The notes below the pieces were generated by a model. The model was not told where the DNA came from and did no database searches. It saw nothing but the letters and a program-made list of their open reading frames with translations. From Nilaparvata lugens (lineage: Eukaryota; Arthropoda; Insecta; Hemiptera; Delphacidae): a DNA stretch of 64,000 bases. The stretch is from NCBI RefSeq assembly GCF_014356525.2, contig NC_052508.1:53667172-53731171 (forward strand). The letters run 5' to 3'. Both the position numbers and the translations under genes were made by a program. Position 1 is the stretch's first letter; each line of letters opens with the position of its first letter. Of the stretch, positions 44,728 to 56,000 are shown in pieces.

Positions 44728-44985
44728 TCCAGAACCACTTTTTCCCTTCTTATTAATTCGATGGAATGTTGTAATCAAATTCCTCATTTTATACTGGACT
44801 TCAAGTTTGTTTACTTTTATTTCCTGGGAAATTTCATTCCAAGCATAATTTTTTTAATTTTTGTTTTTAAAATCCGAAAGGGTGTGGTTCCACAAGACAG
44901 GCTTCTCTCTAAACAACTCTATCAAAGTAATGACCTGATCATTTTGTCCAATCCACTTCACTTTAAAGATTTTCCATTGCACTAG
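44728..44985 (-). pseudogene. MADF/Myb-like second gene of the Harbinger element
   Basis: Minus strand: VITLIELFREKPVLWNHTLS, then an in-frame TAA, then AWNEISQEI, RNLITTFHRINKKGKSGSGA. This is the MADF pattern (LI-x-L-F-R-E-x-P-x-L-W ... AW-x-E-I). In active Harbingers this partner helps DNA binding and nuclear import. The stop makes it a pseudogene. Confidence 0.8.
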
Positions 44986-45115
44986 CACAAACAACAACCA
45001 TACACAAAACACAACAACTCACGACGACTAGCCTGCTTGAACTGAGAAACTGACGCAGCGCGACCACGTGGAGCCAACAGGCGGGAGGGGTAGCGGGGTA
45101 GTTGCAGACTCAAGT

Positions 45116-45257
45116 TGTGGTCTTAAAGGTGGTATCAGAAATGATGCATCTGCAGTGAAGCTTCTTGGCATTTATTTGGACTCCAAATTGGATTGGCAGG
45201 TACATGTGAGTAATGTCTGTACTAAGCTGTCTAGAGTGATTTATGCAAAGACCTTAA
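45116..45257 (+). repeat. 142-bp direct duplication, right copy
   Basis: Right copy of 43641-43782. Here the MITE continues intact past TTAA, so this copy represents the original, uninterrupted locus. Confidence 0.93.
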
Positions 45258-45536
45258 AGATGCATAGACTCACATGCAGCACTAGTATCATACTTGGAAT
45301 TGAAATTGGCCATTGAGGGGGCAACCCAAAGACCTTGAAGGGACCTTACATCTTCAAGGTCTTTGGGGCAACCTGTAAGATTATTACATACCAATGCCTT
45401 TGCAATCTATAATATTACAAATATATAGATATAATATCTCGTGCTAAAATACCCCAATGGCGGCCTTCAATTTCAAGAAAGAGCTATCATTGGGAAGGCA
45501 TAGGCATTGTGGGTCTATATCTCTTTAAGGTCTTTG
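45246..45536. mobile_element. hAT-type MITE with 8-bp target duplication
   Basis: Inverted ends CAAAGACCTTAAAGA / TCTTTAAGGTCTTTG. Target duplication GATTTATG at 45238-45245 and 45537-45544. Removing it restores RT coding (VIYAL...). A second inner hairpin (CCAAAGACCTTGAAG / CTTCAAGGTCTTTGG) lies at 45330-45372. No ORF. Confidence 0.9.
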
Positions 45537-45660
45537 GATTTATGCTCTATGAAGCTTAAGAAATACGATTTCTTTGGATAAACTAAGAACTGTTTACTTG
45601 GCCTTGTTCCAATGTTATTACAGAATATGGTTTAAAATTATGGGGACATGCTCCCTCAGT

Positions 45661-46213
45661 GGTTTGAAGGAAACCCATTTTATTCAATATAAATAAAATC
45701 CATTCTATGAATTTTCATCTGGAGGCTGTGATATTGATGTATAGATTATTATTGATATAGATATATAGATTATATGTTTTTGTGATTTGACCTAAACAGT
45801 GATTGATTGTTGTTTAATCTCCGTTTCACCTGACTGTGATATAAATGTTAATATCAATTGGTATTGTTTTGATTGAATATTTTGTTTTTTTCTGTTATAA
45901 TTCAAATTAATTATAATCTGGACTGATTCAGGAGTGGAACAAATAAGCTGTGATAATATTTATATTGAATGGACAATTGAAATGGGATTTATATTAACAT
46001 TCTATTGACTCTAAATTGCTGTATGACAAAACTCTTTGTATGTAAAAGCTCTTGAGTTATTGAAATTCCTAATGAATTTTCATAATTAAGATAAAATATT
46101 TTTTTTCAATTTTGTTTTCCATCAAAAACGGCTTATTATTGAGTCACTTCTTGTCATTAAAAAGAACGACTATAGCAGTAAGATTTTTTACAATAAATGA
46201 ATTAATCACTCAC
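45661..46213. other. No feature seen
   Basis: AT-rich sequence between the non-LTR relic and the minus-strand first-exon candidate. Nothing recognised. Confidence 0.5.
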
Positions 46214-46246
46214 TGTGCCAAATAGATCTTTCGGCAGGTCCGCCAT
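46214..46246 (-). CDS. Candidate first coding exon of an unidentified minus-strand gene
   Basis: Minus strand AAGAAGATGGCGGAC has a good start context. The exon reads MADLPKDLFGT and stops at a consensus donor GTGAGT (46213-46208). The rest of the gene would lie leftward beyond the transposons and was not found. The product is unknown. Chance is possible for so short a segment. Confidence 0.4.
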
Positions 46247-46938
46247 CTTCTTGGCTCTTGAATCAAGCGGATTCGAAATATTTTGTTAATGAATTATTCT
46301 ACATTGTTAAAAGCCAACCAAAGCGAGAGAGTGATAGCGGTATCTGCTTTGTCGAATGATATACGAGGATAGTAATAATGGTAATACCATTGCTAGTCAA
46401 ACACTTCCATTATAACGTGGACCTTACTATAGGTTGTGGATATCACTTCAAAAATATTCCTCGACAGTACAGTTGTGCGACGTAGAATCAGTTTATCTCT
46501 TTTGTATTTTCCTTTAAACTGGATAATATGGAAATAAAACTGAATCATCAATTTGCAAAATCGAGTATCGAATCTAGTAGGCATTGCAATTATTAAGAAA
46601 ATGGAGAATGGAAATTGTAATGGAGTTGTTCGCCTGTTCGTGTTGCTCTTTTTGGTGTAGTTGGCGCCAATCCGGGAAAAACAATTTTTAAGTTTTTCAG
46701 TGGTTATGCTAATATCACTCTCTTTTGGTACTATTACGCGAATGTGCTCTATCTTCGTTCAAATGCACCTGTGTAACGGAAACCTTTGACATAATGCAAA
46801 AAGACTTATATTTTTTTTAGGTTATGGCTCATAGTTGTGAAGCTGTGCTTTTTATAAATAATAATATTTTCTATATTATTATACGATTCAACATTAGTTA
46901 AACTAGTACTACATTTTTAGTTTATCTATACTGTTTTA
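46247..46938. promoter_or_regulatory. Possible bidirectional promoter with an E2F-like site
   Basis: Lies between two outward-pointing first-exon candidates. TTGGCGCCAA at 46661-46670 is a palindromic E2F-type site, which would suit an S-phase-controlled chromatin gene. The minus ORF at 46393-46584 has no recognisable domain. Confidence 0.4.
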
Positions 46939-47028
46939 ATGGCAAGCTCAAATGATTATGATTTACAACTGGAAATGATTCCTCAAGATAATAACCTGTC
47001 CATGAGGCAACTGAATCTTCTTCAACCG
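46939..47028 (+). CDS. Candidate exon 1 of the SRA gene
   Basis: ATG at 46939 reads MASSNDYDLQLEMIPQDNNL, then SMRQLNLLQP, to a donor GTAATT at 47029. It ends in phase 0, which fits the phase-0 start of the exon at 51255. No homology recognised; the weakest part of the model. Confidence 0.4.
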
Positions 47029-50000
47029 GTAATTACCTCTTACGTATTGTTGAATTTATAAATTAAAAATTTACTAGATGTTTAAAAGTAAACACATTTT
47101 TATTTTAAAGCCATCTATTCTGCTGTTCATAAAACAAATTTATGTGAATATAATGCCAATAGAAATATGATGTCAAAAATATGAACTACTGTACATAATG
47201 ACAATAAATTGCTTTTGTTCATGGTGTAGACATACGGCATTGGCATTTTCACAAGTAAAAAAGTCAAAGAATAACAACCTTATTGTCATGTAAAAAGTAT
47301 CAGAACATGTACCGTAGTTACAAGTCAATAACACTACTGACGGACATTACCCCTGGTTGGTACCTATAACTTCGTATACTCATTGCGGAAGGCTCTTTCA
47401 GCTGATCTGTAAACTTAATGAAAATAATAAACACTATGTCTTTTTACTTACAAAAAATTCGTTCAATATGCCAAAAAATCCGCCCTACGAGGAATCCGAA
47501 TGGCCTTTTTCTGCACCAAACTTATTTCCTTTACTCTTCAAGGTGATGCCATATGCTATCACACTTTTGAAAAAGGTAAAATTTCATATGCGGAGATGGG
47601 CCTTCGAGATACATCTTTTCAGGCTCCTGAGCAAGAATTGCACACTGTTCAATCTGCCGAAGAATGCCTGTATGTGCTTGCCCCAGGACAGCTTATGATC
47701 CAAAGTGATGCCAGGAGCTTCACTAAGTGAAAATCATAAAGCACACCATTCGTAAGGCCAAACCAAAATTTCTGAGTCTTCTCGGCATTTAGAAGAAAAA
47801 GGTTTGTTCGAAACCAGTTTGCAATAGCCCTTTCAGAATGGCACATCATTCCGCCCAGGTCAGGCATGTCACTGCCGATATTCTATTCCAGCATTGATGT
47901 GTCATCGGCATAGCCGATGTCTGCCCTGTCTGTGAAAAAGGCAACATCATTACAAAACAGAAGAGACCCCAGCACTGATCCTTGGGGGCCCACTGCTTAC
48001 TCATTTATCCAAGACCTCACACCATTTGCCAGCATCATATAATGTTAATATCTCTCTAGGGAGAAGCACTAGAGGGAAGAGGGCTATCACCAATGCTATA
48101 GGAAGAGAGATTAGCCAATAAAAACCAATGAAGCATCGATTATCCGGACACCTGTCGGGTAATATAATTAAATTGTAAGATTCTAAATACCTATCCTATT
48201 CTGTACTTTCAATGACTAATTGGTTTTTCACAAACAAGGTTCAGTACGATATTTAAATATATGAATTATTTGAGTTAAGCTACACCTAGTAAAATTACAC
48301 AATATTATATGTATTCAACAAGAATGTGAATGGAAGATAAGTGTATACAATTATTCATATTACATAAAACACATAACTTACTACTTAATAGTGTGGGTCT
48401 AAATGCAAATAAAAGTTTTATCACGTCTGCACTTTAGAGCTAGTATACAATTGAGTTGAAACTGATAATTCGGAACCTGTTATGGTGATAATAATAATAA
48501 AGTGCTTCTGTTCATTGCGTGGACATACCGCATAGGCATGTCTTCAAGCTAAGGAATAAGAAAATGCCATAAGGCATGTCAACAAATAACTGAACTTGTA
48601 GTTACAAGTCAAAACATAGGAAAAACAAAAGCATGCAATGAAAATAAACCAAAAAACATAAGTGCCGATAATCGATGCTCCACTCTATCTTAGGGTGTCT
48701 AGGGTGTCAAATGTCTTGCTGAGATCACACAGTGTGAGCCCAACAAAGCATCTCTTTTCAACAATATCATCAACTTATACATTCAACGGCCTCTACTGTT
48801 GACTGTTGACGTCCCTGCCCTGCAGCTGATACATATACAGGGTGTCCACGCGGCAGGAAATCCGGGAATTGTACGTGAATTTCATTTGGGCGGGAAATGT
48901 ACGGGAATTTTGTCGATATACGGGAATTTTTTGACACTTCTGTCAACTAGCTAATTTTATATTAATTAAGGACATAGTTGAAATCTAGCCAATGGATGAA
49001 TGGTGTATTAGTGATGGGTGATACAGGTTGGTGTATTGATGTGGTGTTTTATAAATATCTTGTATCAATACGACGTTTTATCGGTGCCGTGTATCGATAG
49101 GTTCTATCGGAACGAGTATGTTTTCCTTCGATATTCACTATTAAGGTATATCCACACATGCCGAACCAAACCTCGAAGAGCGCAGCGAACCTTGCAATTC
49201 GCTGTGCAGCGAACCGCTCAGCGATTTCAAACAATAAAATGCTGTCACGTAGTGAATATTTTTCAATTTTAATAGTGGAACATTCTGTTCTGTTGATTTA
49301 TTCTTTTAAGTTCGGCTTCAAATCATCAGTTTTTGTAGTTTCAATGATATCTGAAATAATTTCAACACATAATAATATATTTATGTTCCAATCACTGATT
49401 TTTTTCTAAACATGTTTAGAATATTATTTGATGTGGATTCTCTTATCATACTTTCTTGTTAATCAATAATTGATCATCCATTTTGAATCGATAGTTACTA
49501 AATAAATTAAAACCAATTAGATTATTCAATCAAACAGGCTCTAGGATATTATAATATGTTTGGTAACAAAAGTATTAGAGTAGTTATAATAACTTATCAC
49601 GAAAACTTTATATTATCCACCTTGATCCGGTTTTGATCAGGATCATTTCAAATAAGCAACGTATTGGATAAACTGTTTTCTTCTATGAATAAACAGAATC
49701 TCTATGATTTTTTTATTCAATTATAATTTGTTCAGTCCCTTTCTCATTTAAGTCACTGATTGACTGACTGACGCACTGTACAGTCGGCCGAAAACGCTGT
49801 GGAGTGTCGTGCAGAGTACTGTTCAGTACTCTTCTGAATGTTGCAAATCTATTAAAATAACACTCCCTTATTCCTTGATCAAAAGTTCATTATTGACAAG
49901 CATGTAACCCGTGCTCCGCAACGGTCTATTTTAAATCTTGACAAACTGAAAACTTGACGTAATGAAATTTTGAAGAATTTAAAATAGGAGTATAACCATC

Positions 50001-53000
50001 CTCGGTTAATTAAGAATCGATATGTGAAATTTCAAGTTAATCAATCCAGTAGTTCAGACGTGATGATGCGTGAAACATAACTTTCCTAACCCGTACTTGT
50101 ATAAGCCAGTTCTTTACTTTATTATATTATAGATTGGTGAGCCTTAAAAGGTCCTATCCACCTAAGTAGGTTTTTTTGGGTTGCTCAAACATAGACCAAA
50201 CCAGACACCTTTTGGGGGAAATTATTCAACTCTACCTACTTTTTCGTGAAATAACAATGATCAATGTTCTTACCAACAAAAATCAGACTATAGAACATTT
50301 TTAAAAAACAGACTATATTCATCATAAATCAGCTGTCTAGTAGACTATAATACTACCCGTTCAAAAACATCGAACATCTTGAAAATGTATCTTTCCATCA
50401 ACGTTGTTGACAGTTGCAGCCAGACCTGATAACAGCGCTCACACTCACATTCCGGGACGACACGTCACGGTACGATAGGACAGAAAGCTCTATATTTATT
50501 TAGGATTTTTTCTAGACATTTTAAATTGATAAATTATTTATTAATTTTTGAGAAAACATAACAACAGGTCAATGTAACTTACTGAGCGCGAGGTCTACTG
50601 TTCACAGAACTACTAGTAATATAACTTATTGTTAATAATATAACACTATTAAAGCTTGTTACATCCTATTTAAATTTATATTTTCCAATTTTAAACTAAT
50701 TACCAGTAGACACAGAAGACGAGAATCATAGTGCTGCATATATTTCGGTGCCATTTATTTATATTACCACAATCAGTCATGTATCGGAAATATATATTAT
50801 TAATATAATTTTTATTTTCTGCCTTATGTATCTAAACGTAGTTAGTTTAAAATTTTAAATTAAAGGCACAGTCACGGGTTTTTTTAAACTCTTTTATTCA
50901 TTAAATAATAGATAAAGGTATAATCAAAAAAGTAGATGAAAGCAAATGAAAATGCCGACCGTTAAATTATGACTCATTCATAACAATTGATTCAATTAAT
51001 TTTGGTGAGTTATAGCATCACACCCATTATGAAACGGCTGTCAAAAGTAATCCATGGCTTGCTCAAACCATGGCTGTCTACTGTGATTTTATTATGTATT
51101 AGTAAATGAGTAAGTCTATTAACTGGAGTCTATACTACTTATATTAATCCACTATAGTGTATTAGTTTTTGTTTGCTTGATCGTTTTTTGCTAGGTTTCA
51201 GTATGAAAATAGAGACATTGATTAGTTTAATTATTTTTTTTTTCATTTTTACAGGATCGTGTTTCGTATGAATACTATGATGATGGAGGAGGAGGAGCAG
51301 GAGGAGATGATGATGGTAGAGGAGGAGGAGGAGGAGGAGGAGATGATGATGTAGGAGGAGGAGGAGATGATGATGGTGTAGGAGGAGGAAGAGATGATGA
51401 TGGTGGAGGAGGAGGAGCAGTTGTTGATAGTAATGGGGTAGAAGTTGGTGCTAGTAGTGGAGGAGTAGTTGGTGCTAGTAGTGGAGAGGGAGAAGAAGGA
51501 GCAGGGCCTGAAGAAGGTGAAGAAGAAGAAGGTAAAAAAAAAGAAGGAGAAGGAGGTGGAGCTGATGTCAACAATGATGATGAGGATGACGATTCGTTGG
51601 AAAATGACTACCAATCGTCATCATCAAGCTGTTCTGAAATTCCCCCAGCAAGACCTCCTATCAAACATAACGTTTATGGTGGAATTGAAGGTAGGAGAAA
51701 ATCATATATCTTATTTTATTATGGATGATAATGACATTAATCGATTATTAATCACTCCAATTATCTTAATCATCACTGCAAATAGAAATAAAAGTTTATT
51801 TATTGACATGGGACATTAATCACAATGTTTGATCAATGGCATACATGCAATTAATATACAATTCCAATCTCATAAAATACAGATATTTAGAAAATAAGTT
51901 CAGAACATTTACACAATTATACATTGTAGTTTATAAAGTCAGTTTTGGAGAACAATTGCACAATTTAAATATCTGTACATATATGTCTTGTACTATATAA
52001 AATAATGTTTGATAGCGAAAAAGGATGGATTGGTTGATAACAATGACATTGGTAATATTTATCTCAATTCAGACGGTACTTTTGAAAGTCAACTTCATTA
52101 AAATCGGCAATTCTGTAAATAAAGCAATTTTCCAGCTGGATTAAATCAAGAGTTTTTTTTTGAAACTATTTCAGAAACATCTACAATATTTACTGGCACG
52201 CATTTATATACCGTTACTTCTTATAGGCCTACTGTATAAAACCAGATTTTTTGCGATCGTGGAAACTGTAGGTGTTCAGTTCTCAAATCATTTCTGTGCC
52301 TCGTATTTTGATTGTGAATTCCAATATCAGTAACCTCTCTTATATATCAGCTTATATTAATATATCAATATCAGTATTCTCTCTTATGATGATGGATATA
52401 GAGCAAATAATACAAAGTAGGCAGAGTTATTACATACAAAGTAGGCAGAGGCTTAAAATGAGTTATTTGATGGGCATTCATAATTACTCTAAAAGCCTTT
52501 TTTGAAGCCTAACAGTTTCAATAGGCCTGGAACGATTTCTCCAGACAGAATAAACATCTAACAAAGCATCAACATTAGCAGCTCCACACAATTGTTTTAA
52601 TAGATAAAAGCCTTTAGACGGTTTCATATTGAAAGATTTTACATGGTAATATCAATTCAGTGCCGTAATACAAATGTAAATATGTAATAAAATGTATATA
52701 TTTAAGAAATCTTAATTGCCAAAAAAGATCAATATTACATTACACAACGATCTCAAACGTTTTGGCTTGTGAAAACAAGCCCGAACGCTTCATGAAAATG
52801 ACAAAGTTTCTACCCACGCTACTCATGCTTGCTATACCCTAAACAAGCTCAAACGCTTCACACAAATTACAAAGCTGCTACTCACGCTAGCTATTACCTA
52901 CTACCCAAAGTTAGTTCTCAGCAACGAAAATCCTGTCCACTACACTTTCATCATGTACACAGTTCTCAGTTCATTTTTCAACTACAAGATTCACGTGCTT

Positions 53001-56000
53001 TAGTCAGTGATTTTCTTAGTAAAGCATTATTGTCACGTTTCCTTCTCCACCACCTTCTATAATGGATAGTTCTGATTCAAGTAATCCAACCTAATCCTGG
53101 TAGGCTATATCTGATCTAGTATTAATGGTTGATTCTTGTTTGTAAATTATCAATATCAAATAGGCCTATATTTTATTCATCAAGAAAGCGTATATTTATG
53201 ATAAATATTCTAGTAATTCATTATATTTCTGCATGGACTTCAAACAGTTTGGCAACGGTGCTGTGTTGGAAAAGGATAAAGTTATCTACTTTGTCTAAAA
53301 GACAGTCATGTGTAGCGAATCAATGTTAATCAGATTCCGACTCTTAGGCTGGCCACTAACGGTAGGACATTCATGATAAACATGTGTGTACATGCATGTT
53401 CACCATGCACGTTTTGTTATCAGCGAGAGGCTTCTAAACCATGGATAACTGATGGTCTATGTGCAGCAATCCACTCTCGTGATAAATTATTTAAAATAAT
53501 GAAAAGAGACTCTGATAACTTAAGAATAAAAAATAACTTTAAAACATTTTCTATAAAAATAAAAAATTGGATTAAAATTGAAAAAATAAAGTATTATTCT
53601 TCATTAAATCTAATGCCTCCACGGCAAAAATGGCAAGTTTTAAATAAGCTGTGTGGAAATCCGAAAAAATGTAAACCCCTAAAAGAATTAAAAATGGAAC
53701 ACAGGGATGAAATTGTTAGTGATGCAAAACATTGTCAAATCATTTTAATGAGTTTTTTGTAAGCATTGGTAGAGATGTCGCTGCTAATTCTAATGGCGGA
53801 GCTGATAACATTGACTATCATAATATCTTCAAGGAAACTAATCAGCAGAAGTCTATATTCCTTGAAGCTGTTACCTATGATGAGCTCTTAGTTTACATTA
53901 GAGGGTTAGAAAATGGTAAAGCTTGTGGGGGTGACTGTATATCTTCTGGATTATTGAAGAATGTTGCGCTGGCCATAGTACCAATTCTAGTTGATATTTT
54001 CAATTGTAGTCTCTCTACAGGGGTGTTTCCTTCTGGGATGAAGCTGGCAAGAGTGGTGCCAGTTTTCAAGTCGGGTTCTCGATTGAAGTTGAACAATTAT
54101 AGACCTATATCCCTGCTGTCAGTATTTTCAAAGTTGTTGGAGAAGATAATGAAAAGGAGACTTCTAGAATTTCTTGATTCATGTAATTTTTTCTATAGTA
54201 ACCAATTTGGCTTTCGTGAATGTATGAATACAGAAATGGCTCTTGAAAGGTTTATGGCAGTTGTTTTCTCTGGTCTCAACTTCAGGCCAGCACGCTGTGT
54301 CGCAGGACTGTTTCTAGATATAAAAAAGGCATTTGACACAGTGAACCATTCGATCTTGTTAAATAAATTGTATAATGCTGGCATCAGGGGCGTGGATCAT
54401 GACTGGTTCTTGTCCTATTTGAATGACAGACAACAATATGTAGCCATTGGAGGTGTGAATAGTGAGGTTCAGGTAGTGGACTGTGGTGTACCACAGGGAT
54501 CAGTCCTTGGGCCAATCTTGTTCCTCATTTTTATTAATAATCTCTATTCGTTCAAGTTCTCTGGTATGCCTGTATCTTTTGCAGATGACACTGCATTGGC
54601 ATATTGTGATCTGATGGTCCCAATTTGGTAAGATTAATGCAGGATGATTTGAACAAGCTAATGCTCTGGTTTAGACACAATAAGATTCAGCTCAATCTTT
54701 CAAAGACAAAATACATGCTGTTTACATTATCAACATCATGGACATTGCCTTCTGCACTGAAGTTTCATGGTAGCTGTGCGCGTGATGACTGTGATTGTGA
54801 GGTGGTTGGTCAAACTGACACATTGAAATATTTGGGTGTGATTGTTGACGAAAAGCTCACTTAGTCCCATCATATTACTAATATAAAAAGCCATCTGCTG
54901 TTAATACTGAGGAAGTTCTACTTTTTGAATAAATTTCTCCCTATGAGTGTCCTGAGGCAGCTATATTTTGCACTTGTGGATTCAAAAATCAGCTATGGTA
55001 TAAATTGTTGGGGCTCCACTTACATTAGTCACTTGAAGCCCTTGATAACTATACAAAAATCCATAGTTCGTGCCATCAAGAAGGAGGGTAGATATGAACA
55101 TTCTTTTCCTATTTTTCAGAGTCTCAGATGCTTGCCTCTCAGATATATCTTTGTTTTCAAGGTATTGTATATGTTTTATGTTATGTCTGGAAATTGTGGT
55201 CATGCATTGTTCAGGGATGTTCCTAGTTATCAAACTAGGAGAGTTACATCTGATTTACTAAGACTTCCTAAATCGTATACCACTTGTTTCCAGAAATCGT
55301 TTGTATTTCTCGGCCCTAAGTTTTTCAACAATATTCCTCTTGAAATTAAAAGAACACAAAACCGACTTGTTTTTAAAACAAAAGTTCTTGGATGGCTTAG
55401 AGGTCTTATGCCGGACTATCTAGAGACCTTATTCAATGTGGTTTCATAGTTGAAATACTCTGATAATGGTGGTTATGCATTGGGAAAATGAGCCGGATTT
55501 GAAAAGTGAGCATGGTTAGTGTGAATGTGTGAGTGATTGGTTGCTAATTTTTCTTTCATTCTTCTTTTTCTATTTTTCTACTTCTCCATAAATTAATAAA
55601 TTATCAGATATTCATTCCTGCTCGCAGACGTAGAGTTTTGTACTCTCAGCAAGCAGTATTTTCTCAGCAAGCGGCCACTTTGTGAGGTAATCAATAACCA
55701 CTAACATATATTTATTTCCTTTAGTAGTCACTGGAAACGGACCGGCTATATCCACATAAATTCTTTCAAAATGAGATCACACATCATATATTTGCATCTT
55801 TCCTTTTCCCTGGTCCGACACCACAACTCTCTGCCCTAGAATTGACCCAATAGAAGCGCTGCCGTATCTTCTCTAGCATCTTATTAGCTCCAAAATGACC
55901 ACCAGAAGCTCCACCATGAATCTCTTCCAAGACTTCTGGTACCCTTCTATTAGGTATGACTTTTTGTAGAACCATAGAAAGACCATCTGCTGATTCCCAT

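Larger units (their letters stand above)
43783..45115 (+). mobile_element. PIF/Harbinger transposon, deleted, right end lost
   Basis: Left end (TTAA)GCCGCGTTTACACCGGAGTT. It carries a transposase fragment on the plus strand and a MADF-type gene on the minus strand, the usual two-gene make-up of the superfamily. The right end expected (inverse of the left) is absent; instead the 142-bp flank copy starts at 45116. The transposase catalytic half is missing. Confidence 0.85.
43253..45660 (+). pseudogene. Non-LTR reverse transcriptase relic, interrupted by two DNA transposons
   Basis: KSFDCVSHRILLAKLKRYGI near 43253, FCVPQGSVLGPFLF near 43420 and ILYADDTTLVSS near 43505 (catalytic YADD). Then VKLLGIYLDSKLDWQVHVSN near 43680 and KLSRVIYA near 43750. 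The chain resumes after the inserted elements at 45545 with SLDKLRTVYLALFQ and an EYGLKLWGHAPS-like end. There is a deletion around 43610 and frame changes, so it is dead. Confidence 0.85.

Noticed and set aside
47357..47730. Plus-strand ORFs (MAFFCTKLISF...) as a new gene
   Set aside because: They are antisense to the non-LTR reverse transcriptase tail on the minus strand (KISLVQKKAIRI, FLLRSLKRCIS).
51249..51819. ORFs on both strands over the GGA/GAT array (for example Ser/Pro-rich, Lys/Glu-rich)
   Set aside because: Shadow frames. The frame that joins splice sites and the SRA domain is the Asp/Gly one, starting at 51255.
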